Part shown: piece after piece, positions 37,420 through 46,534 of the stretch
Layout: each line of letters begins with the position of its first letter
How positions within the stretch are numbered: position 1 is the first letter of the stretch
Source: Candidatus Streptomyces philanthi
Lineage (GTDB): Bacteria; Actinomycetota; Actinomycetes; Streptomycetales; Streptomycetaceae
NCBI GenBank assembly: GCA_018114805.1
Contig: CP073042.1
Span: forward strand, 2,976,001 to 3,040,000
Direction: 5' to 3'
Length of the DNA: 64,000 bases
Made by a program: the position numbers and the translations under genes
The notes under the pieces: model-generated
Seen by the model: the letters and a program-made list of their open reading frames with translations, nothing else
The model's database searches: none
What the model was told of the DNA's origin: nothing

Positions 37420-38507
37420 GTGGACAGCCGGGACGCAGTCGCCGACCAGTCGCAGCCGGGCGGCGCCGAGGGCGGCGCGCGCGGTGCGAACGGTACGGGC
37501 CCGGCGGCGGACGCGACGCCCCGGGGCGCGACCACGGCGACCCGGGCAGCGGCGGCCGCGCGGACCGCGACAGGGTGGCGGCGGGCGCAGGACTGGCTGG
37601 CGGGGTGTCCGGGGCGCGGGGCGGCTGCCCCAGGGGGCGGGCCGGTGGGTGCTCGCGGGGTGTGCAGCGCTGCTGCTCGTGCTGGTCAGCGTGGTGCTCG
37701 GGCACCGGGCCGCCGACGCGGACGGCTTCACGCCCGTCCCGCAACTGCTCGCGTTCCTGCCCTGGCTGCTGCTGCCGGCCGCGCTCGGCCTCCTCCTGAC
37801 AGCGCTGGCCCGGTGGCCGCTCGGCTGCGCGTGGGCGCTGGCCGTGCTCCTCGCGACGGGCCGGTTCCTTCAGCCGTACGAGGGCGCCGGGGCCGGCGGG
37901 CCGAGCGGGCCCGTCGTCGCCCGGCCGCGCGTGCTCTCCGCCAACCTGGAATACGGGCAGGCCACCGACGGGCTGCTGGCCGCGTTGCGGCGGGAGCGGC
38001 CGGACCTGGTCGCGGTCCAGGAGTGCGACCACCGGTGCGTGGCGGCGCTGGAGGCGCCCGCGGTGCGTGCGGCGTACCCGTACCGCGACATCGCGGCCGG
38101 CGGAGGGTTCCGCGATCCTGAGCGTCTACCCGCTGCGGAAGGAGGCCGGGGTGCCGGGCTCGCTCGCGATGCCCGGCGAGCTGGACGTCTGGCGTACGGA
38201 GCTGGGCCGGCTGCGCGCGTACGCCGAGCGGCGCGGCGACGCCCCCGCCCTGATCGCCGGCGACTTCAACGCCACCCAGGACCACGCGGCCTTCCGCCGC
38301 CTCCTCGACACCGGCCTGCGGGACAGCGCCCGGCTCGCGGGCGCCTCGCGCACGCCGTCCTGGCCCGCGCTGACGGCCCCGCTGCTGAGCGCGCAGATCG
38401 ATCACGTGCTGGTCAGCGACGCGTGGTCGGCCCGTACGGCCCGTTTCGTGGACCTGCCGCACACCGACCACCGGGCGCTCCTCGTCGACCTGGAGCTGCA
38501 CGGCTAG
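37420..38507 (+). pseudogene. membrane-anchored endonuclease/exonuclease/phosphatase-family protein, frameshifted
   Basis: Starts at GTG 37420 (V-D-S-R-D-A-V-A-D-Q), GAAGGG upstream. Three helices (L-A-G-C-A-A-L-L-L-V-L-V-S-V-V-L, then L-L-A-F-L-P-W-L-L-L-P-A-A-L, then A-W-A-L-A-V-L-L-A-T-G) precede the catalytic domain: L-S-A-N-L-E-Y-G and V-A-V-Q-E-C-D, then I-A-G-D-F-N-A-T-Q-D-H-A-A-F and I-D-H-V-L, ending T-D-H-R-A-L-L-V. Shifts near 37610 and 38105 break it. The jump from L-A-M-P to G-E-L-D-V-W also looks short compared with relatives, so a small internal deletion is possible. Confidence 0.75.
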
Positions 38508-38520
38508 CGGCGAGCCAGCC

Positions 38521-38549
38521 GGGGGCGCCGCGCCGACCGCGGCGCCCCC
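38521..38549. terminator. bidirectional terminator hairpin
   Basis: A perfect 12-bp stem (GGGGGCGCCGCG and CGCGGCGCCCCC) with a 5-base loop between convergent genes ending at 38507 and 38570. Confidence 0.85.
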
Positions 38550-38569
38550 GACCGTGTCCTGTTCGCTGG

Positions 38570-39400
38570 CTACGCCCTCGCCACCGGCTCCTGCAACTCG
38601 GTCACCCAGTTCTCCTTGCCTCCCTCGCAGTCAAGGTACAGCTCGCGGGTGTAGCCGGTGGAGCGGTAGCCGTGGGCGTCGGTCCAGCGGGCGAGCACCT
38701 GGGCCGTGGGCAGGACGGTGTCCATCGAGCCCCGGTGCACGATGGTCGCGGCCTGCTCGATGCCGGGCAGGTCCACCACGTCGAACGGCTGGCCCGCCGC
38801 GGGCTCCACCGCCACCTGAACCCCCGCGTGCACCGTGACCGCCCCCTCCGGGCCGGCGCCGGGCGCCGGCTCGTAGTACGCGACGGCGGGCCCCGTCGGC
38901 GTGACGCCGGCCGCCGCGAGCCGGCCGTGCAGCTCCTCATACAGCGGGCAGATCACCGGGCCGATGTGCTCGGGCTCGAAGCTCTCCGCGGTGCCGGACA
39001 ACTCGGCCAGCCGGACCGCCGGCACGCTCTTGAGCACCACTTCGTGGTCGGACATGGTTCCCTCACTCTCGATCGTCCGAAGCCTCGCCTCGATGCCGGC
39101 CAGCCGGGCCGCGTCGGCCGCCATCGCCGCCGCGACCTCGGCCCGCCGCAGCCGCAGCATGCCGCGCAGCTCACCGACGTCCACCGCCTCGTCGAGCACG
39201 GCCCGCACCTGCTGGAGCGTGAAACCGAGGTCCTTGAGGGCGATGACGCGGTTGAGGCGGGCGAGTTGGCCCGCCTCGTAACCGCGGTAGCCGGTGTACG
39301 GGTCGACGTGGGTGGGGCGCAGCAGACCGATGGCGTCGTAGTGACGCAACATGCGGACCGACACGCGGCCGTGCTTGGCGAAGTCTCCGATGCTGAACAT
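38570..39400 (-). CDS. MerR-family regulator with GyrI-like effector domain
   Basis: Intact, 276 residues from ATG 39400. The MerR HTH reads F-S-I-G-D-F-A-K-H-G-R-V-S-V-R-M-L-R-H-Y, then Y-R-G-Y-E-A-G-Q-L-A-R-L-N-R-V. A dimerisation helix follows, then a GyrI-like small-molecule domain from about 118 to 276 (V-V-L-K-S-V-P-A-V-R-L-A-E-L, ending V-T-E-L-Q-E-P-V). This is the BmrR/TipA-type layout for sensing hydrophobic compounds. It probably autoregulates through the dyad at 39420-39436. A LigD-type gene diverges from it. Confidence 0.9.
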   Translation of the reverse strand: MFSIGDFAKHGRVSVRMLRHYDAIGLLRPTHVDPYTGYRGYEAGQLARLNRVIALKDLGFTLQQVRAVLDEAVDVGELRGMLRLRRAEVAAAMAADAARLAGIEARLRTIESEGTMSDHEVVLKSVPAVRLAELSGTAESFEPEHIGPVICPLYEELHGRLAAAGVTPTGPAVAYYEPAPGAGPEGAVTVHAGVQVAVEPAAGQPFDVVDLPGIEQAATIVHRGSMDTVLPTAQVLARWTDAHGYRSTGYTRELYLDCEGGKENWVTELQEPVARA

Positions 39401-39419
39401 GACGCCCTCCAGTGCAGGG

Positions 39420-39436
39420 CATCACACGGTGTCATG
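39420..39436 (-). promoter_or_regulatory. MerR-type operator dyad
   Basis: CATCACACGGTGTCATG (plus strand), 8-bp arms with one mismatch, directly downstream of a TTGACC -35-like hexamer on the minus strand (39441-39436). It lies inside a 19-bp spacer to TGCACT. Dyads in overlong 19-bp spacers are the hallmark of MerR-controlled promoters. Confidence 0.5.
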
Positions 39437-39547
39437 GTCAAGGCCGCTCGCCCACGGCCCCCCGACTTACCCCCTGACCTGCGGCGCGAGCCCGTGACGC
39501 ACCCCGTGCGGGTTTGCCGGGGGCGCTGGCGGTAACCCGTTGTCAGC

Positions 39548-40612
39548 GTGAGCGACAACAGCGAGCACGGCACGGCCGACGAGAACGGCGCGGAGGGCGC
39601 GAACGACACGGGCGGCACGAACAGCACGAGGGGTGCGAACAGCACGAGGGGTGCGAAGGGCAAGCGGTCGCGCGGCGGCCGGTCCTCCGGCCAGCCGCGC
39701 CGGCTACGGATCGGCGAGCACGCCTTCGATCTGACCCGGCCGGACAAGGTGCTCTTCCCCGACGACGGCCTCACCAAGGCCGACCTCGTCGCGCACTACC
39801 ACGCCGTGGCCCGCCGCGCGCTGCCCGAGCTGCGCGGGCGACCGGTGATGATGGAGCGGCACCCGGACGGCATCGGCGGGCGCCCGCTGATGCAGAAGAA
39901 CGCCCCGGACTACTTCCCCGACTGGGTGCCGCTGGCGGAGGTCGCCAAGGAGGGCGGCACGGTCACGCACGTGGTGTGCGACAACGCGGCCACCCTCGCG
40001 TACCTCGCCGGCCAGGCGCCCGTCACCCCGCACCGCTGGCTCTCCCGCGCCGACCGCCCGGACCACCCCGACCGGCTGGTCTTCGACCTCGACCCGTCCA
40101 CGCCGGCCGACGACCCGGCCGCCGCCTTCGCGGACGTGCGCTGGGCGGCGCACCGCACCTGTGAGCTGCTCGACGAATTCGGCCTGCCCGCTCGCCTGAT
40201 GACCACCGGCTCGCGCGGGCTGCACGTGATCGTGCCGCTCGACCGCGCGGCGGACTTCGACACCGTACGGGCCTTCGCGCGCGAGGCCGCCGACCTGCTG
40301 GTGGCCCGCCACCCGGACCGGCTCACCACCGAGCCCCGCAAGGAGGACCGCGGCGACCGCCTCTACCTGGACACCCTGCGCAACGGCTACGCCCAGACGG
40401 CCGTGGCGCCCTACGCCGTACGGGCCAAGCCCGGCGCGCCGGTCGCCACCCCGATCGCCACCGACGAACTGGACGACCCCGACCTGCGCGCCGACCGCTG
40501 GACCCTGACCACCATCGCCGACCGCCGCGCCGCCCCCAACCCCTGGCCGTCCGGCTCCCTGCGCGGCCGCTCCCTGCGCACGGCCCGCAAGCGGCTGGCG
40601 AAGCTGCGTTAG
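39548..40612 (+). CDS. LigD-type primase-polymerase domain protein (NHEJ)
   Basis: Intact, 354 residues from GTG 39548. After a low-complexity Asn/Thr/Gly-rich N-terminus the polymerase domain has D-K-V-L-F-P-D-D-G-L-T-K-A-D-L, the acidic catalytic motif L-V-F-D-L-D-P-S, the S-R-G-L-H-V motif, and E-P-R-K-E-D-R-G-D. These are archaeo-eukaryotic primase features of bacterial LigD PolDom used in non-homologous end joining. It is a stand-alone polymerase; no ligase or ku gene is adjacent. An 18-bp tandem duplication (39618-39653) repeats residues N-S-T-R-G-A. Confidence 0.88.
   Translation: MSDNSEHGTADENGAEGANDTGGTNSTRGANSTRGAKGKRSRGGRSSGQPRRLRIGEHAFDLTRPDKVLFPDDGLTKADLVAHYHAVARRALPELRGRPVMMERHPDGIGGRPLMQKNAPDYFPDWVPLAEVAKEGGTVTHVVCDNAATLAYLAGQAPVTPHRWLSRADRPDHPDRLVFDLDPSTPADDPAAAFADVRWAAHRTCELLDEFGLPARLMTTGSRGLHVIVPLDRAADFDTVRAFAREAADLLVARHPDRLTTEPRKEDRGDRLYLDTLRNGYAQTAVAPYAVRAKPGAPVATPIATDELDDPDLRADRWTLTTIADRRAAPNPWPSGSLRGRSLRTARKRLAKLR
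39618..39653. repeat. 18-bp perfect tandem duplication inside LigD-type gene
   Basis: Two copies of CGAACAGCACGAGGGGTG, in frame, adding one N-S-T-R-G-A unit to the disordered N-terminus. Confidence 0.85.
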
Positions 40613-40689
40613 CGCGCGGATGCGCGCGACGCGCGCGAGGGCCGGCGCGCGCGGGAGCCGGGGAGAACGCGGGAGCCGGGGGAACGGGG

Positions 40690-41055
40690 GCGCGTGCCCG
40701 CCCGACCTCCGCCCTCACTCTCGCTTCGACCGGCGCCCCCGCGTCGTTGACGAGGTCCACCACACGCAGCCCCCGCGCGTACGCCGTCCGTGGGTCGTGG
40801 GCCGCCTGCCCGACACCCGTCGTGACCAGCATGCAACCACCGATGAGGCCCAACGCAGCAGCTCGTAGACGTAGTTGACGGTGTCGATCTCGGCCGCGAC
40901 GGTGACCCGGTTGCGGAAGTCGGGCCCGAACCACCGGGGCGAGCCGGACGCTCCCAGCGGGGCGTGACGGGCGTCGGCGCGGCCGAGGGATTGGGCGCCT
41001 CCGACGACGGGCCGACGTAGCGACTGTCGGTGTGACGTCGGGCAGCACGTCATAC
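40690..41055 (-). pseudogene. gene remnant with well-conserved block, unrecognised
   Basis: The minus strand around 40960-40700 reads W-F-G-P-D-F-R-N-R-V-T-V-A-A-E-I-D, then N-Y-V-Y-E-L-L-R-W-A-S. In another frame it continues L-I-G-G-C-M-L-V-T-T-G-V-G-Q-A-A-H-D, then A-R-G-L-R-V-V-D-L-V-N-D-A-G-A. Both halves have protein-like composition and join at a frameshift near 40865. No clear start or stop is seen. It seems a decayed gene or the conserved part of one; I cannot name the family. Confidence 0.4.
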
Positions 41056-41071
41056 GTCATGCCGGGCCGGC

Positions 41072-41377
41072 TCAACCGGACGGCGCTGCGGGCCCGATGT
41101 CCTCGTGGGGTGTGATGTGCCAGTAGAGGGTGACGGTGGCCGTGTAGCGCAGATGCCGCCCGTCGGGATGGTCCCGCGCCGCGTGGCTGGTACACCAGCG
41201 TTGTGCCTGGTGATGCATGCCGGTGATGGTCTCGGTCGGCTCGGGGACGGGTGACTGCTCGCCGCAGGTGGTGCAGGTGGCGTGGACGGTGTGCGGGATG
41301 GCCTCCGGGTCGGGGGCCAAGGTCATCTCGACGTAGCGGTAGCGGCGCCGGTGCTGCCGGGTGGGACGGTGGCTCAT
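41072..41377 (-). CDS. DUF7848-like small protein
   Basis: 101 residues from ATG 41377, whose ATG overlaps the TGA of the upstream ATP-binding gene. It has C-T-T-C-G-E-Q-S and later W-C-T-S-H-A-A-R-D-H, a Cys/His arrangement typical of the small streptomycete DUF7848 proteins that sit beside XRE and ATP-binding regulators. Probably a zinc-binding partner of that regulatory set. Confidence 0.7.
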   Translation of the reverse strand: MSHRPTRQHRRRYRYVEMTLAPDPEAIPHTVHATCTTCGEQSPVPEPTETITGMHHQAQRWCTSHAARDHPDGRHLRYTATVTLYWHITPHEDIGPAAPSG

Positions 41378-41968
41378 GCGGCGTAGGACACCTCGAACCA
41401 GACGCGCTTACACGGGCCCGGCGAAGTGTTGCCGTACCCCCACCGCGTGGCCAACGCGTCCACGAGAGCCAGTCCCCCTGCCCTGCTCGTCCAGCTCGCT
41501 CACGGCGCAGCGACGAGGCGGCGCATCCGACGGATCGCGCACCTCGACGCGAAGTCGGGTGGCCGCACACCAGGCATGGACTCCGACGGTTGCGTGTACG
41601 CCGTTGGCGCCGTGGTCCACAGCGTTGGCCACGAGTTCGCTCGTGAGCAGCGCAGCGGCGTCGATCACCTCTCGATGGCCCGCGCTGGCCAAGCACGCGG
41701 TGACGAAGCGACGCGCCACCGGTACCGAGCTTCGCAGTGGCGCCAAGGTGACCGACGCAGTGCAGCGCCCCAAGAGGCGATCACTTACTGGCCGGAGGCG
41801 TCCCATCGTGGGCAGCTCGCCCTCGACAGTGGAGACGAACGCGCCGTGCGCATCCAACCACTGGCCCAGTTCATCGCGTTGCCAAGGCGTCCACCACAAC
41901 ATGACCGGCCACAGCAACATGATGCCGCGCGCGGCCCGCTCTCCACCTGGCATCGCACGGACGCCCAC
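41374..41968 (-). pseudogene. HATPase_c-type ATP-binding protein (RsbW/AbaA-like), frameshifted
   Basis: The ATP-binding N-box is L-L-T-S-E-L-V-A-N-A-V-D-H-G, typical of anti-sigma-factor-type kinases of the WhiJ/AbaA neighbourhoods. After S-E-L-D-E-Q-G-R-G an extra G in a GGGGG run (about 41478) shifts the frame. Corrected, it continues L-A-L-V-D-A-L-A-T-R-W-G and ends V-W-F-E-V-S-Y-A-A at TGA 41374-41376. The N-terminal 60 residues (L-L-W-P-V-M-L-W-W-T-P-W) are unusual, and coding-like sequence continues upstream to about 42078 (L-T-R-V-R-R-H-L-Q-A-H-T-F) in another frame, so the true start is unclear. Confidence 0.65.
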
Positions 41969-42078
41969 CGAGGCCGCTGCGCGTACTCCTCGACGTCAGC
42001 CCTCTCCACCCACAGGCCCACGGCCCGGAACGTGTGCGCCTGAAGATGACGTCGCACACGCGTGAGCGCACGCTCCAC

Positions 42079-42411
42079 GTCAACGCTTCGATGTCTGGGC
42101 TAACAGACGTAGACGGCTACGGGGGTCGCGGAGGCGAGGGGCGCCGCGTCAGCGCGGATGGAATCGTGAGGGGATGAGACGGCGGGGAAGGCCATGTTGT
42201 TCCTCTGCCGGGAATCCAGGCGGGAGGTATCTACACCCGCTGAGCCGTGCGGTGAGAACGCCAAAAACACGTGATCACGCTGCGCGGTCACCAGGTGACT
42301 GCAAGAGAGTTAACTCGGCGAGCACGCCGAGATGTAGAGATGCTGCGGCGCTTGACTGACCCAGTCACGATGTGACTCCCCTAGTCAGAAATCCACCGGT
42401 ACTTTCGAGCT
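42079..42411. other. divergent regulatory region
   Basis: About 330 bp with lower GC than its neighbours and no gene. Its right end holds the tandem dyads described separately. Confidence 0.45.
42353..42387. promoter_or_regulatory. tandem operator dyads TGACT-N5-AGTCA
   Basis: Two copies of the same inverted repeat (42353-42367 with spacer GACCC; 42373-42387 with spacer CCCCT), centres exactly 20 bp apart, ending 25 bp before the XRE gene's ATG. The first overlaps a TTGACT -35-like hexamer (42352-42357). This is a strong candidate for autoregulation by the XRE protein. Confidence 0.65.
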
Positions 42412-43641
42412 ATGACGTCTCTCGGACGGACATTGAAGGCGAGCCGGGCGCTGGCCGGTGGCATGACGCAAGCCCAGCTTGGTGCCACGTGCAACATGAG
42501 CCAAGCGAAGATCAGCCGCATCGAACGTGGGGCCGAGTCGCCAACGCTCGCTGAGCGACGTGCGCTCGCACGTGCGCTCAGCATTCCTCCCGTAATGCTC
42601 GGAGCTACTGAGACGGACGAACAGAATGGAGGCGAGGACGACATGCGCAGGCGTGAACTGCTAGTGGCAGCAGCCGGCATAGGAATCGGTGCGGCGACGA
42701 TCCCCACAACGCCGGCGACAGGACATGGGGCCCCGGGGCCAGGCTGGGACGCCGCGCTTTTCCGAGACATCGGGAAGCCCACGATGAACGGGGCGCAGTT
42801 ACACGCGGCGCTCGACACGGTCGCGCGCCAGATCGGCGAGGCACGCTACGTTGAGGCTGCGCGGACCGTGCCGCATCTCGTCGCCGCCGCGCGGGCCTAC
42901 GCTCGTCATAGTGGACCGGGCGGGGCCGAGACGCTGGCCCGCGCCTACGTCGTAGCCACAGCGGTCAGTGTGAAGGAACGCACGGATGTTTCCTGGCTGA
43001 CCGCCGACCGATCCGTGCAGGCCGCTCGCCAAGCGCGGAATCCGGTAGCAGCAGCGATGGCCGCACGTGCTCAGTACGTCGTGCTGCGCCAACGCGGTCA
43101 CCACGAGTGGGCAGCTCAGGTGGCAGATCAAGCAGTAGCCGATCTGTCAGGAGAAGAACGCGCGAGACCAGTCCTAGCGCACCTACTCCTTCAGTCAGCC
43201 TACGGAGCAGCTCAGGCTGGCAATACGACACGCGCCACCTCGCTGTACGAGCAGGCCCGCGAAACTGCCGCCCGTGGCCCAGCCACCACAACGTGGGTCG
43301 ACGCACCAGGTCCGATGACGGGTGACCAGGTAGAGCGCTACGGGCTCTGCATCCATCACGTACTTGGCGACAGCCGGGCCGCCCTCAAGCACCTGGCTGC
43401 GGTGAACGGCAAACGGCTGCCCACTCGTGAACGCGAGGCCAGGGTGCGCCACGACAGCGCCAAGCTATACCGCGACATGGGAGACCTTCCTTCCGCGCTC
43501 GCTCTGCTGCAACAGCACGCTGAGGAGACGCCCCAGGACGCCCGACGTTCCAGCGTCAAGGTCATGATCTCGGGAATGCTGGCCGTCAGCCCGTCCATGC
43601 CGGGTCTCAACCGACTTGCCGTACGCGTTGGTGCGGCGTGA
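42412..43641 (+). CDS. XRE-family regulator with TPR-like C-terminus (WhiJ-like)
   Basis: Intact, 409 residues from ATG 42412. HTH at about 5-55: L-G-R-T-L-K-A-S-R-A-L-A-G-G-M-T-Q, then N-M-S-Q-A-K-I-S-R-I-E-R-G. Residues 70-100 include R-R-R-E-L-L-V-A-A-A-G-I-G-I-G, a hydrophobic stretch common in this family. The rest is helical TPR-like repeats (S-L-Y-E-Q-A-R-E-T-A, then M-G-D-L-P-S-A-L-A-L-L-Q-Q). It faces an ATP-binding gene and a DUF7848 gene across a dyad-rich region, the arrangement of Streptomyces WhiJ-type developmental modules. Confidence 0.85.
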   Translation: MTSLGRTLKASRALAGGMTQAQLGATCNMSQAKISRIERGAESPTLAERRALARALSIPPVMLGATETDEQNGGEDDMRRRELLVAAAGIGIGAATIPTTPATGHGAPGPGWDAALFRDIGKPTMNGAQLHAALDTVARQIGEARYVEAARTVPHLVAAARAYARHSGPGGAETLARAYVVATAVSVKERTDVSWLTADRSVQAARQARNPVAAAMAARAQYVVLRQRGHHEWAAQVADQAVADLSGEERARPVLAHLLLQSAYGAAQAGNTTRATSLYEQARETAARGPATTTWVDAPGPMTGDQVERYGLCIHHVLGDSRAALKHLAAVNGKRLPTREREARVRHDSAKLYRDMGDLPSALALLQQHAEETPQDARRSSVKVMISGMLAVSPSMPGLNRLAVRVGAA

Positions 43642-43750
43642 GCTAATCGCGGGTACGGCACCACAGTCAGCACGGGCAGGGGGTGGTACGTACGCGCTGT
43701 CGGTGCGCACAACGATGCAGGCAGCGCCCAGGCCCTGCCACGAGGCTCCG

Positions 43751-44983
43751 TCACGGCCGTGCTATGTGACACCATCTACCCAAGCCTACCGCGCCGGGCC
43801 CCGTGCCGACGAGCTTGGCCACGCGGCGCAGCCTGGTCGTGGAGGCCCGGCCGACCTTCGCCATGATCACCTGCGGCAGGGCCTGGTGCCGAGCACAGTG
43901 CGGCGCCGAGCGCAACGCCGATTTCAGGGTGTCGAGGCTGGCGTCCCACAGTCGTGCGTCGGCCTGTGCCATGGCCTTGTCGAGTTCGTAGCGATGCCTG
44001 GCGGCATCGCTGAGCGCTCCGGTGTCGTGAATCGACTCGATCAGCGTGAGCGCCTTCCCGGTCTGGCCAAGCGCCACGTTGACGCCCACCGCCTGTGTCG
44101 TCGCGGAAACGGGCCCGAAGAGCGTGCCGTTCGCGCGGAACTCCCGTCCCATGCGAGCCCCCGTCGCGTTCGATTGCGAAAGGTAGTCGGCCGCCCGATC
44201 CTTGTCGCCCAGACGTGAGGCCACCACTGCGGCGAAGTTGATGTGCGCTCCGTACACGGAAAGCTGGTCGAGGGTCGCACGGGAGAACCGTGGCTCGATG
44301 TCGGCGGCGGAGCGTTCCGCGAGGTCGAGCGCTTCCGAGAGCCGGGCGTCGCGCAGGCAGACCCAGGAGCGGCCGGACATCACCAGGGCGGTACGCAGGT
44401 CGTCGGCCGCGTTCTGGGCGGCGTGTTGCGCGTGCCCGATCGCCGCGTACGCGAGGTCCCGTACGCCCAGGAGGTTCGCGACGTAGGCGCTGATGCGGTA
44501 GGCGTCGGCCACGATGCCCCACCCCTCGGCCCGCGCGTCGGAGGGTTGCTCGTGCAGTCGCGCGGCGGCGGACCGCAGGAGAGGCGCAGCGACCGCTCCC
44601 ACCTCGGCGTAACGACCCCGCCAGTACAGCTCCCACGCGTGCCGGGTGGCCTTGCCGAGTTCGACGGTGGTGGGGGCCTCGAAGGACGGGGCCAGGCCCG
44701 CCGCCGTGTCGTGCACGGCGTGCGCCAGCGCGCGCATTATGGCCCGGTCGTCCTGGCCGAGCGCCCGGCGCGGCTCCTGCTGGCCGAGGATGACGGACGT
44801 GTAGACGCCGAGTGCTCCGGCGATCCTGAGCAGGGTCGGCAGCGAGAGTCGCTTGTCCTGCTCGGCCGCCTGGATGGTGGCGATCGAGAGTTCGGTCAGT
44901 TCGGCGAGGCCGGCTTGGCTGAGTTCGCCGCCGCGGAGGGTCTTGATGCGCTCGCCGTTGCTGTAGTCGGACCAGTGAGGCAT
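43751..44983 (-). CDS. XRE-family regulator with TPR-like C-terminus
   Basis: 410 residues from ATG 44983 (M-P-H-W-S-D-Y-S-N-G-E-R). HTH: L-S-Q-A-G-L-A-E-L-T-E-L-S-I-A-T-I, then A-A-E-Q-D-K-R-L-S-L-P-T-L-L. Helical repeats follow (W-E-L-Y-W-R-G-R-Y-A-E-V-G, then L-A-Y-A-A-I-G-H-A-Q-H-A). The last 15 residues (G-T-G-P-G-A-V-G-L-G-R-W-C) look like run-on sequence past a lost stop. It diverges from a flavoprotein gene 200 bp away, a pairing common in streptomycetes. Confidence 0.83.
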   Translation of the reverse strand: MPHWSDYSNGERIKTLRGGELSQAGLAELTELSIATIQAAEQDKRLSLPTLLRIAGALGVYTSVILGQQEPRRALGQDDRAIMRALAHAVHDTAAGLAPSFEAPTTVELGKATRHAWELYWRGRYAEVGAVAAPLLRSAAARLHEQPSDARAEGWGIVADAYRISAYVANLLGVRDLAYAAIGHAQHAAQNAADDLRTALVMSGRSWVCLRDARLSEALDLAERSAADIEPRFSRATLDQLSVYGAHINFAAVVASRLGDKDRAADYLSQSNATGARMGREFRANGTLFGPVSATTQAVGVNVALGQTGKALTLIESIHDTGALSDAARHRYELDKAMAQADARLWDASLDTLKSALRSAPHCARHQALPQVIMAKVGRASTTRLRRVAKLVGTGPGAVGLGRWCHIARP

Positions 44984-45183
44984 GGCTCGTCTCCGTTCTG
45001 TGGACACTGTGAACGGTACTGGCAGCCGTACCTCATGGGTTTCCTCATGAGACGTCAAGCTCTCTACGCAGTAAGGGCGTTGACGGCCGCGCGCCCGCCC
45101 GTGCCATGCCCGTGCCCGACCGTGATCTCTTCCCGCGCCGAGTGCGGTTGCGTACGCCGCGCCACCCGGTGTGGACTCCCGAC

Positions 45184-45715
45184 ATGCAACCCGTCCTCTA
45201 CCTGATCGCCTGCGCGGCAGGGCCCACCCAGTACATCGACGCGGGCGTACGCGCGGCCCAGGCCGCGGGCTGGGACACCTGCCTGGTGCTCACGCCGTCG
45301 GGCGCCCGCTGGTGGGGAAGCTCGGCTTGACGAACTGGAAAGCCTGACGGGGCACCCGGCCCGGTCGGCGTACAAACTCCCGGGCGATAGGGACACGCTG
45401 CCGCCCGCCGACGCGATGCTCGTCGCGCCGCTGAGCTGTACCAGCCTGAACAAGTGGGCGGCCGGCATCGCCGACACGCTGGCGATCGGCCTCGTGTCCG
45501 AGGGGGTCCACCTGGGCGTTCCGGTGGTCGCCATGCCCTACTTCAACCAGGCCCAGGCCGCCCAGCCCGCTGTGCCCCGCAGCGCACGGACGCTGCGCGA
45601 CCAGGGCGTAACCCTCCTCCTCGGGCCAGACGGATACGAGCCGCACCCGCCGAGGCAGGGTGACGCGACCGGGTTTCCGTGGGCGGCGGCCGTGGCGGCC
45701 CTGCCCGTGATCTAG
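45184..45715 (+). pseudogene. flavoprotein-family protein (PPC-decarboxylase-like), frameshifted
   Basis: Starts at ATG 45184 (M-Q-P-V-L-Y-L-I-A-C-A-A-G-P-T). The flavin-binding fold is marked by W-D-T-C-L-V-L-T-P-S-G-A-R, then in the next frame D-A-M-L-V-A-P-L-S-C-T-S-L-N-K-W, A-A-G-I-A-D-T-L-A, and V-P-V-V-A-M-P-Y-F-N. A shift in the TGGTGGGGAA stretch near 45312 separates the halves. Inferred length is about 177 residues. Probable target of the divergent XRE regulator. Confidence 0.72.
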
Positions 45716-45936
45716 GAGACCCAGCACGGTTCGGTGACCTATCGCGAGCCAACCCCCCGCCGCCCCGCGTCTCGCCCACTGCGCCCGTAGCCTTCGCCAG
45801 GCGGCTTTGAACCTGCACGGGTTCAGCAGCGTGTTTTCCCAGTCCTGCCAAGGGTTAGGTACATCCACCGCACGTACCGGAGTGACGCCTGAGCCGACCT
45901 CTCCGGCTCTCGCCCAACCCACCGGAGGCCACCCGC

Positions 45937-46474
45937 TTGTATCCGATCACCCGCCACAGTTCCCGCCTCGCCCTGCGCGAGCTGACCATCGACGACGTGG
46001 ACGCCGTACACGCAATCTACGGCAGCCCAGAAGCAACCGAGCACCTGAGCTTCACCCCGCGCTCACGCGAGCAGGTCGGTGTGCTGGTCGCCCGCTCCAT
46101 CGCAGCCGCCTCGGCGACACCGCGCGAGGAGTACGCGCTGGCCGCCACCGCACGCCGTAGCGGCGAGCTGATCGGTTACGTACGGCTGGCCAACGACCCT
46201 CACCAGCCCAGCGCGGCCACCCTCGGCTTCGCCCTGCGTCCGGTACACCTGGGGCGTGGGCTACAGGCACGAGGTCGTGCGTTTGATCTGCGACCTCGCC
46301 TTCACGGAACTCGGTCTCCACCGCCTGTGGGCCGCACGATCGCCCCACAACGTCGCCTCGGAGCGGACACTCCTCGCGGCCGGCCTGACCGAGGAAGGCC
46401 GCATCCGAGCACACGTCCACGTTCGTGGCGCCTGGCGGGACTCCATCACGTACAGCATCCTGCGGGAGGAGTAG
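45937..46474 (+). pseudogene. GNAT-family acetyltransferase (RimJ-like), frameshifted
   Basis: Starts at TTG 45937 with GGAGG 9 bases upstream (L-Y-P-I-T-R-H-S-S-R-L-A-L-R-E-L). The N-terminal half has T-I-D-D-V-D-A-V-H-A-I-Y-G and G-E-L-I-G-Y-V-R-L-A. A frameshift near 46255 in the G-V-G-Y motif leads to Y-R-H-E-V-V-R-L-I-C-D-L-A-F and L-H-R-L-W-A-A-R-S, then N-V-A-S-E-R-T-L-L. The acetyl-CoA binding loop falls at the break, so the product would be inactive. Confidence 0.75.
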
Positions 46475-46534
46475 CCCGCGAGCTGAGGCCCACCCCATAC
46501 TGACCCCACCCCACCCCACCCGCGCCAAGGGCCC

